A DNA stretch of 64,000 nt from Terriglobia bacterium (GTDB taxonomy: Bacteria > Acidobacteriota > Terriglobia > JAJPHL01): contig JAJPHL010000021.1 of the NCBI GenBank assembly GCA_021325275.1, positions 1 to 64,000 on the forward strand, written 5' to 3'. Shown in pieces: positions 8,596 through 16,181 of the stretch; the first letter of the stretch is position 1; each line of letters begins with the position of its first letter. Made by a program: the position numbers and the translations under genes. The notes under the pieces were generated by a model that saw only the letters and a program-made list of their open reading frames with translations, was not told the DNA's origin and did no database searches.

Positions 8596-8802
8596 ATGCC
8601 GAATCCAAAAAGACGACACTCCAAGCGCCGCTCCAGCAGCCGGCGCGCTCACGATTTCCTGAAGCCGATTTCGCAGACGGAATGTCCGCAGTGCCACGAA
8701 CGGAAACTGCCGCACCGCGTGTGCCCCAAGTGCGGCTATTATTATTCCGGTCCCAAAGACAAAAAGTCGGGCCGCGAGATTGTGGAAGTGGCCACCGAGT
8801 AG
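8596..8802 (+). CDS. rpmF: 50S ribosomal protein L32
   Basis: A 68-residue protein with the typical basic N-terminus (MPNPKRRHSKRR) and a zinc ribbon of CPQC and CPKCG pairs, so it is the zinc-containing form of L32. It is a component of the large ribosomal subunit near the peptidyl-transferase centre. It sits in the conserved yceD-rpmF-plsX order with 21 bases to the gene before and 30 bases to the one after. Confidence 0.97.
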   Translation: MPNPKRRHSKRRSSSRRAHDFLKPISQTECPQCHERKLPHRVCPKCGYYYSGPKDKKSGREIVEVATE

Positions 8803-8832
8803 TGCGACCAGGGTCCCGCGCCCAATCCCCCT

Positions 8833-9861
8833 ATGACCAGCATCGCCGTTGACGCCATGGGCGGAGACGACGCGCCGCGCGCGGAAGTAGAAGGCTCCAT
8901 CGCCGCGGCTCGCGAGCTGGGTGTGCGCGTCATTCTGGTGGGCCGTGAAGAAACGGTCCGCAAGGAAATGGCCAAGGTTCCGCACGACGGCTTGCCGATT
9001 GAAGTGGTTCACGCCAACGACGTGATCACCATGGACGATCACGCCGCGAAAGCGATGCGCGGCAAGCGCGATAGCTCGATGCGCGTGGCCGCGCGATTGG
9101 TCCACGACGGCAAAGCGGCCGGCGTGGTGAGCGCGGGCAACACCGGCGCGTTCATGGCCACGGTGAAAGTGGTGTGCGGCACGCTGCCGGGGGTCGATCG
9201 TCCCGCGCTGGCGGGAATTTTTCCAACGTCGCGCGGAACCATGGCGATCATGGTGGACGTCGGCGCCAACGTCGATTGCAAGCCGCACAATCTTGAACAA
9301 TTCGCGGTGATGGGCGAAATTTACTCGCGCGCCATCTTCGGAATCTTGCGTCCGCGCGTGGGATTGCTGAGTATCGGCGAGGAAGAACACAAAGGCAACG
9401 AACTGACGCGCGAGGCGTCAGGCTTGTTGAAAAAACTTTCGCTCGAATTCCTCGGCAACGTCGAGGGACGGGATTTGTACAACGGCAAAGCCGACGTCAT
9501 CGTGTGCGACGGCTTCATCGGCAACGTCGCGCTGAAAATCTCCGAAGGTTTGGTGGAAACGATCAAGTACATGCTGAAGGAAGCGCTCTCGTCGACGCTT
9601 TCCGCGAAGATGGGTTACGTGCTTTCGCGCCAGGCGTACGCCGATTTCAAGAAGCGCCTCGACTATTCCGAATACGGCGGCGCGCCGCTGCTCGGCATCA
9701 AAGGATGCGCGATCGTTTGTCACGGACGCTCCAACGGCAACGCCATCAAGAACGCGATCCGCGTGGCCGCCGAATACGCCGGGCGTCACATCAACGATCG
9801 AATCGCCACGGAACTCGCGCGGAAGCGCGGCAGCGCGGGCGCCAAGGAGTCCGCCCAATGA
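8833..9861 (+). CDS. plsX: phosphate acyltransferase PlsX
   Basis: A 342-residue peripheral membrane enzyme that makes acyl-phosphate from acyl-ACP, the first committed step of the PlsX/PlsY phospholipid pathway. The start [15 protein letters not shown] is the family hallmark, and the conserved [20 protein letters not shown] and [11 protein letters not shown] stretches are all present at the expected spacing. Length is normal. Its stop overlaps the fabD start by four bases (ATGA), which suggests translational coupling to fatty acid synthesis. Confidence 0.95.
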   Translation: MTSIAVDAMGGDDAPRAEVEGSIAAARELGVRVILVGREETVRKEMAKVPHDGLPIEVVHANDVITMDDHAAKAMRGKRDSSMRVAARLVHDGKAAGVVSAGNTGAFMATVKVVCGTLPGVDRPALAGIFPTSRGTMAIMVDVGANVDCKPHNLEQFAVMGEIYSRAIFGILRPRVGLLSIGEEEHKGNELTREASGLLKKLSLEFLGNVEGRDLYNGKADVIVCDGFIGNVALKISEGLVETIKYMLKEALSSTLSAKMGYVLSRQAYADFKKRLDYSEYGGAPLLGIKGCAIVCHGRSNGNAIKNAIRVAAEYAGRHINDRIATELARKRGSAGAKESAQ

Positions 9862-10916
9862 AAATCGCGTTCCTGTTTCCCGGTCAAGCCAGCCAGTATC
9901 CAGGGATGGGCCGCGAGTTGGCGGAAAAATATCCTGTCGCGAAGCAAACGTTCGAAGCCGCCGACGCGGCGTTGGGGTTTTCCATCTCGAAGTTGTGCTT
10001 CGAAGGTCCCGAGGAAGATTTAAAGCTCACCGAAAACACGCAGCCCGCGATTTTGACGTGCTCTGTCGCGTTTGCACGCGTGCTGGAAGCGGAAGGCGTG
10101 TCGCCGAATTACGTGGCGGGTCACAGTTTGGGCGAATACTCCGCGGTGGTCGCGGCGGGCGGGATGAAATTTGAAGACGCTGTAGTCGCGGTGCGAAAAC
10201 GCGGCAAGTACATGCAGGAAGCGGTGCCGGTAGGCGAAGGCGCGATGGCCGCGATCCTCGGCATGGAGTTGCCGGCGGTGGAAGAAGTTTGTCGCGACGC
10301 GATGGCGGCATCCGGCACGGGCACCGATCCCGTGAAAAAAGCGGAATTAGCCTTGGCCGTTTCCCAAGCCGTCGAAACGGGCAACTCCGTGGAACTGGAA
10401 GCGGCGGTGGATGCATTGAATGCCGCCGACAAGAAAACGGTTTTATCGCCGGCCAACATCAACTCGCCCGAACAAGTGGTAATTGCGGGATCGACGGCGG
10501 CGGTGGAAGTCGCGGTGAACTTGGCGAAGAATCGCGGCGCGAAACGCGCGGTGATGTTGCCGGTCAGCGCGCCGTTCCATTGCTCGTTGCTGATGCCGGC
10601 ACAGGAACGTCTCGGTGCGGACCTTCAGGCGATCGCGTTTTCCGATTTGCGCGTGCCGCTAGTGCAAAACCTGACGGCGTCGGAAGTGACCGGCGGCGAC
10701 AAAGTGCGCGCGGGACTCATCGGGCAAGTCTCGGCGCCGGTCTTGTGGCATCGCTCGATGCTGCGGATGGCGGAATTGGGCGCGGACCTTTTTGTGGAAG
10801 TCGGCCCGGGCCGCGTGTTGTGCGGATTGTTGCGGCAAATCAATAAAGCGTTGGCGGCGACGAATGTGGAAGACGAGAAGTCGTTGGTGGCGACGCTGGC
10901 GAAGGTCAGGGGTTAA
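9858..10916 (+). CDS. fabD: malonyl-CoA:ACP transacylase
   Basis: A 352-residue enzyme that moves malonyl from CoA to acyl carrier protein. The start at 9858 is fixed by the typical [19 protein letters not shown]-terminus and the overlap with plsX; the open frame extends upstream without homology. The nucleophile is in GHSLGEYSA near residue 92, and the histidine lies near [11 protein letters not shown]. It is about 40 residues longer than most FabD proteins because of an insertion at about residues 150-200 between [10 protein letters not shown] and [13 protein letters not shown], rich in Ala, Glu and Lys and probably helical. Confidence 0.93.
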   Translation: MKIAFLFPGQASQYPGMGRELAEKYPVAKQTFEAADAALGFSISKLCFEGPEEDLKLTENTQPAILTCSVAFARVLEAEGVSPNYVAGHSLGEYSAVVAAGGMKFEDAVVAVRKRGKYMQEAVPVGEGAMAAILGMELPAVEEVCRDAMAASGTGTDPVKKAELALAVSQAVETGNSVELEAAVDALNAADKKTVLSPANINSPEQVVIAGSTAAVEVAVNLAKNRGAKRAVMLPVSAPFHCSLLMPAQERLGADLQAIAFSDLRVPLVQNLTASEVTGGDKVRAGLIGQVSAPVLWHRSMLRMAELGADLFVEVGPGRVLCGLLRQINKALAATNVEDEKSLVATLAKVRG

Positions 10917-11137
10917 TGCCGTTCACACCAGATTGGCGGCGGATTGAAGTGGTCGACGAGGAAATCGCCGAAATTCTGCGTAAGAAGACTCCGGCCGAAA
11001 GGCTAGCTATCGCGGCGGAGATCTGGCGATCGGTGAGGAGCAGTCTGCTACGCTTTGTCGCCGCGCAGCATCTCGACTGGACTCTGGAACAGGTGGAACT
11101 CGAGGTCGCGCAGAGAATCCTCCACTGGAATGATTGA
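10916..11137 (+). CDS. small conserved protein of unknown function
   Basis: A 73-residue protein whose ATG shares its A with the fabD stop (TAATG), so it is translated by coupling. It reads as an all-helical acidic and basic protein with the segment LRKKTPAERLAIAAEIWRS followed by LRFVAAQHLDWTLEQVELEVAQR. Similar short proteins occur, from memory, across Acidobacteria and Planctomycetes without known function. Its place inside the fab operon may be accidental. It is followed by a repeat element, not directly by fabG. Confidence 0.65.
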   Translation: MPFTPDWRRIEVVDEEIAEILRKKTPAERLAIAAEIWRSVRSSLLRFVAAQHLDWTLEQVELEVAQRILHWND

Positions 11138-11201
11138 CAGGATGGACAGGATTGGCAGGATAGGAGTCAGCGCATCGCACATCCTGTAAATCCTGTGCGA
11201 T
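11134..11201. repeat. ACAGGAT-type short inverted/direct repeat element
   Basis: Three imperfect copies of GGACAGGATT-like words (11136-11162) face CATCCTGTAAATCCTGT at about 11180-11196, giving an imperfect hairpin. The pattern of repeated ACAGGAT facing ATCCTGT is a recurrent intergenic element in this kind of genome. It fills most of the gap between the 73-residue gene and fabG. Confidence 0.6.
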
Positions 11202-11217
11202 ATGATGATCGTCTACC

Positions 11218-11952
11218 ATGAGTTGGGATGAACGAGTCGCACTGATCACCGGCGCGTCACAAGGGATCGGCAAGGCGTGCGCGATCGCACTGGCCGAGGC
11301 CGGCGCGAAAGTCGTGCTGGCCGCGCGCAATGTCGACAAATTGAATGAGACCGCAGCGGAAATCGGCGCGAACGCATCGGTCATTCCCATGGACGTCTCC
11401 GACTCGGCGCAAATCGCCGCGGCCTTCGCGCAAGTGAAGGAAAAATTCGGACGTATCGACATTCTTGTGAACAATGCGGGCATCACGCGCGATGGTCTGG
11501 TGATGCGTATGAAGCGCGAGGATTGGGACAGCGTGATCGCGTCGAATCTCACCGGCGCACATCTGTGCATCCAGCAAGCGCTGCCGATCATGTTGCGCGC
11601 ACGTTGGGGGCGCATCATCAACATTACGTCGGTGGTCGCGCAGACCGGAAATCCCGGGCAAGCAAATTACATTGCGTCCAAGGCCGGACTCATTGGCCTC
11701 ACCAAAGCGGTGGCGCAGGAAGTGGCGTCGCGCAACATTACGGTGAACGCGGTCGCGCCGGGATTCATCTCCACCGCGATGACCGACAAAATTCAAGACG
11801 CCGCGCGCGAGCGGCTGATTCAAATGATCCCGCTCGGACGCATGGGTACCGATCGCGACATCGCCGCGGCCGTGCGCTTTCTCGCGTCCGAGGAAGCCGG
11901 CTACATAACAGGACACGTTCTAAATGTGAACGGCGGGATGTTCATGGGATAA
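11218..11952 (+). CDS. fabG: 3-oxoacyl-ACP reductase
   Basis: A 244-residue NADPH-dependent short-chain dehydrogenase that reduces 3-ketoacyl-ACP in the elongation cycle. The nucleotide motif TGASQGIGKA is near residue 12 and NNAG near 87. The catalytic Ser lies in NITSVVAQTG, and Tyr and Lys in YIASKAG. The C-terminus GHVLNVNGGMFM is typical. Length is exactly that of the family. It lies between fabD and acpP, which separates it from the many other short-chain dehydrogenases. Confidence 0.94.
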   Translation: MSWDERVALITGASQGIGKACAIALAEAGAKVVLAARNVDKLNETAAEIGANASVIPMDVSDSAQIAAAFAQVKEKFGRIDILVNNAGITRDGLVMRMKREDWDSVIASNLTGAHLCIQQALPIMLRARWGRIINITSVVAQTGNPGQANYIASKAGLIGLTKAVAQEVASRNITVNAVAPGFISTAMTDKIQDAARERLIQMIPLGRMGTDRDIAAAVRFLASEEAGYITGHVLNVNGGMFMG

Positions 11953-12018
11953 TCTAAGGATTGGGCCCAGCGCCCGATCCAACGCATTTCTACATAACCT
12001 AGCGAGGAGGAGTTTCGA

Positions 12019-12273
12019 ATGACATTGGAAGAGAAGGTGAAGCAGATTATCGTCGAGCAGTTGGGTGTGGAGGAAAACGAAGTGACCTCGACGGCATCGT
12101 TTGTCGACGACTTGGGAGCCGATTCACTCGACGTAGTCGAGTTGGTGATGGCTTTCGAGGAAGCGTTTGAAATCGATATCCCCGACGAGGACGCCGAGAA
12201 AATTCTCACCGTGCAACAGGCCATCGACTATATCAAGAGCCACGGCGGCAAGATGAAGACGCCGGCGAGCTAA
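12019..12273 (+). CDS. acpP: acyl carrier protein
   Basis: An 84-residue acidic protein with the phosphopantetheine attachment serine in [16 protein letters not shown] near residue 37. It carries the growing acyl chain through fatty acid synthesis. A strong GAGGAGGAG site stands before the ATG, in keeping with high expression. The order fabG-acpP-fabF is the common one. The C-terminus is a few residues longer than in E. coli (GGKMKTPAS). Confidence 0.97.
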   Translation: MTLEEKVKQIIVEQLGVEENEVTSTASFVDDLGADSLDVVELVMAFEEAFEIDIPDEDAEKILTVQQAIDYIKSHGGKMKTPAS

Positions 12274-12312
12274 ACGCCGGCCACGCGAAAACCCCAGAAG
12301 GAGACTAGTGCA

Positions 12313-13551
12313 TTGGCGCGACAAGTGGTAGTCACCGGAGTGGGCTTGGTTTCCGCCGTGGGCAATGGCACGGAGGAAACCTGGGCCGCGTTGCTGGCCG
12401 GCACCAACGGTGTGGGCCGGATCACCGCTTTCGACACGGAGAAATTCGATTGCAAGATCGCGGCCGAAGTGAAAAACTTCGATCCGCTCAATTTCATCGA
12501 GAAAAAAGAAGTGAAGAAGATGGGCCGCTTTATTCACTTCGCGATCGCGGCGTCGGACTTCGCGATGAAGCAATCGGGCCTCCAGGCGACGCCGGAAACG
12601 GCCGAGCGCATCGGCACCTACATCGCTTCCGGCATCGGCGGATTCGACGTGATCGAGCGCGAGCACTCGAAATTGATCGAGAGCGGACCGTCGCGCATCA
12701 GCCCGTTTTTCATTCCTGGCACGATCATCAATTTGGCGTCGGGACACGTCTCGATCCGCTTTGGCGCGAAGGGGCCCAACTCCGCCACGGCCACCGCGTG
12801 CTCGGCGGGCGCGCACGCCATCGGTGATAGTTTCCGCTTGATTCAGCACGGTTATGCCGACGCGATGATTTGCGGCGGCTCGGAAGCGGCGATCACGCCG
12901 ATGAGCGTCGGTGGATTCGCGGCCATGCGCGCGCTCTCCACGCGCAACGACGATCCCACGCACGCCTCGCGGCCGTTCGACAAAGATCGCGACGGATTCA
13001 TCATCGGCGAAGGCGCGGGCATCCTGATTCTCGAAGAATTGGAATTCGCGCGGAGGCGCGGCGCGAAAATCATCGCCGAGATGATCGGCTACGGCATGTC
13101 GTCGGATGCGTTTCACATTACGCAGCCTTGCGAGGACGGCGACGGCGCGTATCGCGTGATGCGCAACGCCATTCAAGACGGCGGACTCAAGCCGGCGGAC
13201 GTCAGCTACGTGAACGCGCACGGAACATCCACGCCGTACAACGACAAGTTTGAAACCATCGCCCTCAAGCGAGCCTTCGGCGAGGCCGCGAAAACGGTGG
13301 CCGTCAGTTCCACCAAGAGCATGACCGGCCATTTGCTCGGCGGCGCGGGCGGATTGGAAGCAGGCATCAGCGTGTTGGCGTTGCGCGATCAAGTGATTCC
13401 GCCGACGATGAACTACACGACGCCCGATCCGGATTGCGACTTGGACTATGTGCCGAATCAGCCGCGGAAGGCGGCGCTCAACGTGGTGCTTTCGAACTCG
13501 TTTGGATTCGGTGGCACCAACGGCGCGTTGTTGTTCAAGCGCTGGCAGTAA
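12313..13551 (+). CDS. fabF: 3-oxoacyl-ACP synthase II
   Basis: A 412-residue condensing enzyme (KAS II) that extends acyl-ACP with malonyl-ACP. The start is a TTG preceded by AAGGAGA. The family start ARQVVVTGVGLVSAVGN follows directly, which supports it. The active-site cysteine is in TATACSAGAHAIGD near residue 162, and the two histidines lie in NAHGTSTPYND and STKSMTGHLLGGAGG. The C-terminal SFGFGGTNGALLF is intact. It is the last fatty-acid synthesis gene before the etf pair. Confidence 0.95.
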   Translation: MARQVVVTGVGLVSAVGNGTEETWAALLAGTNGVGRITAFDTEKFDCKIAAEVKNFDPLNFIEKKEVKKMGRFIHFAIAASDFAMKQSGLQATPETAERIGTYIASGIGGFDVIEREHSKLIESGPSRISPFFIPGTIINLASGHVSIRFGAKGPNSATATACSAGAHAIGDSFRLIQHGYADAMICGGSEAAITPMSVGGFAAMRALSTRNDDPTHASRPFDKDRDGFIIGEGAGILILEELEFARRRGAKIIAEMIGYGMSSDAFHITQPCEDGDGAYRVMRNAIQDGGLKPADVSYVNAHGTSTPYNDKFETIALKRAFGEAAKTVAVSSTKSMTGHLLGGAGGLEAGISVLALRDQVIPPTMNYTTPDPDCDLDYVPNQPRKAALNVVLSNSFGFGGTNGALLFKRWQ

Positions 13552-13560
13552 GTTTTGCGA

Positions 13561-13584
13561 GACCTTTTGCGAGAGGTCATTTTT
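13561..13584 (+). terminator. weak hairpin and T run between fabF and etfB
   Basis: GACCT (13561-13565) can pair with AGGTC (13574-13578), followed by ATTTTT. The GAGAGG that might serve as the etfB ribosome site lies inside the hairpin. With a five-base stem this could at most be a partial terminator or attenuator. Confidence 0.3.
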
Positions 13585-13589
13585 CATCC

Positions 13590-14378
13590 ATGAAAATCAT
13601 TGTTTGTATCAAGCAGGTTCCTGCCAAGGATTCCACGCTGCGTATTGCGGAAGGCGGCGCCTGGATCCGCGACACCGACATTAGTTTCGAAATCAACGAA
13701 CCGGACGCCTACGCGCTGGAAGCCGCGCTGCGATTGAAGGAACAGCACGGCGGCGAGGTGGTCGCGCTGTCGGCCGGTCCCGCGCGCGTGCAAACGGTGC
13801 TGCGTGAAGCGCTCGCCAAAGGCGCGGATCGCGCGATCCACCTGGAAGACGACGCGTTCGCGCGGCTCGACGCTTACAATGGCGCGAAGTTGTTGGCGAA
13901 GGGTTTGGCGACGGCCGGAGAGTCCTACGATTTGCTTTTCACCGGATTGCAGTCGGACGATTTGGGTTACGCGCAGACGGGCGTAATCTTCGCGGAGCTT
14001 GCGGGCTTGCCGCATTCCACTATCACGATGGCGATCGAACCACAAACGGATGGCCGGCTCCGTGTGAAACGCGAACTCGAAGCCGGATGGTTCCAGTGGG
14101 TGTCGATGGCGATGCCCGCCGTTCTCTCGATTCAATCGGGACTCGCGAAATTGCGTTACGCCACGCTGATGGGAATCAAGAAGGCGAAGACCAAAGAGAT
14201 CAAGCGGCTGACGAAAGTGGAACTCGGCTGGAACGACGCCGAATGGGCGCCCACGCAAATCGTGCGGCGCGTTTACGTGCCGCAAAAGAGCAAGCAGACG
14301 CAATTCATCGAGGGCACGGCGAAGGAAGCGGCGGCGAAACTGGTGGAGAAATTGCGGTTTGAAGCGAGGGTCATCTAA
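13590..14378 (+). CDS. etfB: electron transfer flavoprotein, beta subunit
   Basis: A 262-residue subunit that with EtfA carries electrons from acyl-CoA and other dehydrogenases to the quinone pool. The start at 13590 gives the classic MKIIVCIKQVPAKDSTLRI. Other conserved stretches are FEINEPDAYALEAALRLKE, FTGLQSDDLGYAQTG and the family signature region VKRELEAGWFQWVSMAMPAVLS. It overlaps etfA by one base. It follows fabF after a 38-base gap with a weak hairpin. A link to the FadB-like enzyme at 40 kb is inferred from pathway knowledge only. Confidence 0.94.
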   Translation: MKIIVCIKQVPAKDSTLRIAEGGAWIRDTDISFEINEPDAYALEAALRLKEQHGGEVVALSAGPARVQTVLREALAKGADRAIHLEDDAFARLDAYNGAKLLAKGLATAGESYDLLFTGLQSDDLGYAQTGVIFAELAGLPHSTITMAIEPQTDGRLRVKRELEAGWFQWVSMAMPAVLSIQSGLAKLRYATLMGIKKAKTKEIKRLTKVELGWNDAEWAPTQIVRRVYVPQKSKQTQFIEGTAKEAAAKLVEKLRFEARVI

Positions 14379-15340
14379 TGATTCTGGTTATCGTAGAACA
14401 TCTGCAAGGCAAGCTGAACAAGATGAGCCTCGAGGCGCTTTCCGCCGCCGCGAGCATCGGCAAGGAAATGAATCATCCGGTGGAAGCCCTGCTGATCGGC
14501 TCGGGCGTGGCGGCAATGTCGTCGGAGATTCCCGCGGCCAAGCTGCATGTCGTGGAACATCCGCTACTCGAGAAATACACGGCCGACGGATACTCGGCCG
14601 CGTTGAAGCAAGTGATCGCGAAACTAAATCCGTGGCTGGTGCTGCTTCCACACACGTATCAAGTGCGCGACTTCGCGCCGAAACTCGCGGCGGGCCTAGG
14701 CAAGGCGTTCGTCTCGGACGGCACGGGATACAAAGTCGAGAACGGCGAGTTGCAGATCGTGCGCCAACTCTTTGCCGGCAAGGTTGCTTGTGATGTAGCA
14801 TTTGGCGGGGCGTCGCCGTTTTTCGCGTCGGTGCAAGCGGGTGCGTTTCGCGGCGCGGAAGCGGCGGCTGCGGCGACGATCGAAAAAATCGAGGTGACGC
14901 TCGACGCTTCACAAATTCGCAATGTTCCCGAAGATTGGTTCCAGGAAGCGAAGCGCACCGTCGATCTCGGTTCCGCCGAGTGGATTGTTTCGGTGGGCCG
15001 CGGCATCAAGGAGCCTCAGAACATCGACATGGTGAAGCAACTTTGTGAAGTGATGGGCGCGGAACTCGCCGCTTCTCGGCCCATTTGCGACGCCGGATGG
15101 CTGCCCATGGAGCGCCAGATCGGCAGTTCCGGCCAAACGGTGGCGCCGAAGTTGTATTTGGCGCTGGGAATTTCGGGCGCGATTCAGCATCTTGTCGGAA
15201 TGAAGGGATCGCGCTGCGTGGTCGCCGTCAACAAAGACGCCAACGCGCCGATCTTTGAAGTTTCCGACTACGGCGTTGTGGGAAATCTCTTCGAAGTCGT
15301 GCCGGCTCTCATCGAAGAGTTCAAGAAAGCTAAAGGTTAA
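14378..15340 (+). CDS. etfA: electron transfer flavoprotein, alpha subunit
   Basis: A 320-residue FAD-binding subunit of ETF. The C-terminal half holds the FAD site: SRPICDAGWLPMERQIG, then GQTVAPKLYLALGISGAIQH, then VAVNKDANAPIFEVSDYGVVGN. The N-terminal half is the divergent domain I (MILVIVEHLQGKLNK). Its ATG is fused to the etfB stop (TAATG). It ends one base before the convergent TPR gene, leaving no space for a separate terminator. Confidence 0.95.
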   Translation: MILVIVEHLQGKLNKMSLEALSAAASIGKEMNHPVEALLIGSGVAAMSSEIPAAKLHVVEHPLLEKYTADGYSAALKQVIAKLNPWLVLLPHTYQVRDFAPKLAAGLGKAFVSDGTGYKVENGELQIVRQLFAGKVACDVAFGGASPFFASVQAGAFRGAEAAAAATIEKIEVTLDASQIRNVPEDWFQEAKRTVDLGSAEWIVSVGRGIKEPQNIDMVKQLCEVMGAELAASRPICDAGWLPMERQIGSSGQTVAPKLYLALGISGAIQHLVGMKGSRCVVAVNKDANAPIFEVSDYGVVGNLFEVVPALIEEFKKAKG

Positions 15341-15341
15341 C

Positions 15342-16148
15342 TCACTTCATCCGGTGCAATTCAATGTCGGACGCGATGTAACCCCACGCCGCCCATCCCT
15401 TGCTGGCCACGGCTTTTTCGAAGTACTCGCGCGCCTTCGCCGTGTTGCCATTGTACAAATACCAGTTGCCTAAGCCATAGGAAACGGTGGCGACGACCAG
15501 CGGCGGCGATTTTTCGTCCATCAACTGATCTTCTTTGAGCAGGCCCTTGTAAAACTTCAGGCGCTGGAAGTAGTAGGGGCTGCCGGTGATCTTCCAGTCG
15601 GGAGAAACTTTGTCGAGAATGCGCTGCGCCTCGCGATCGCGTTTCAAGCGGCGATAAACCATGTACGACCAGTCCGACGAACTCGCTTTTTGATCGTCCG
15701 TCTTGGCCAGCGTGCGGCAGCGGTCCCACGCGTCCGCCGATTCGTCGAAATTGCCGCGCATGTATTGCGCGACGCCGATGTGATACCAGATTTCGTAATG
15801 TTCCGGCGCATCCTGATCGACGAGCTTCGAGGCCTGATCGAGATCCTTCAGCGCCGCGTCCCATTGGCGCAGCGTGACGTAGCGATGTCCGCGCTCGAGC
15901 AGCAGCGTGACATTTTCCGGCTCCAGTTTCAGACCTTCGCTGAACGTCGCAGCGGCATCGGTAGCGCGCCACACCGCGGCCTGCGCGCGTCCCAGGTCTA
16001 GAATCAGCTTGACGTTCTTGGGATCGGCGGAAAGTTTTTTCTGCGCCTCCGCGACGGTGTTTTTGTCGTCGGGAAGCGGCTCGCCTTGTTGACCGAACAG
16101 TTGCGCGGCGCACAGCGCCGACGCTAGAAGCAGGATTGCTTTTCGCAT
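15342..16148 (-). CDS. exported tetratricopeptide-repeat protein
   Basis: A 268-residue protein with a signal peptide (about residues 1-19, ending LFGQ). The ATG at 16148 is preferred over an in-frame TTG 18 bases upstream because it opens straight into the signal. From residue 25 on it shows helix-pair repeats (AQAAVWRATDAAATFSEGL, then LLERGHRYVTLRQWDAALKDL, then YHIGVAQYMRGNFDESADAW) typical of TPR units. A scaffold role outside the cytoplasm is likely. The partner is unknown. The gene converges on etfA. Confidence 0.75.
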   Translation of the reverse strand: MRKAILLLASALCAAQLFGQQGEPLPDDKNTVAEAQKKLSADPKNVKLILDLGRAQAAVWRATDAAATFSEGLKLEPENVTLLLERGHRYVTLRQWDAALKDLDQASKLVDQDAPEHYEIWYHIGVAQYMRGNFDESADAWDRCRTLAKTDDQKASSSDWSYMVYRRLKRDREAQRILDKVSPDWKITGSPYYFQRLKFYKGLLKEDQLMDEKSPPLVVATVSYGLGNWYLYNGNTAKAREYFEKAVASKGWAAWGYIASDIELHRMK

Positions 16149-16181
16149 GAGAGCACCATAGCACAATCAGGCGTGCTCGTT

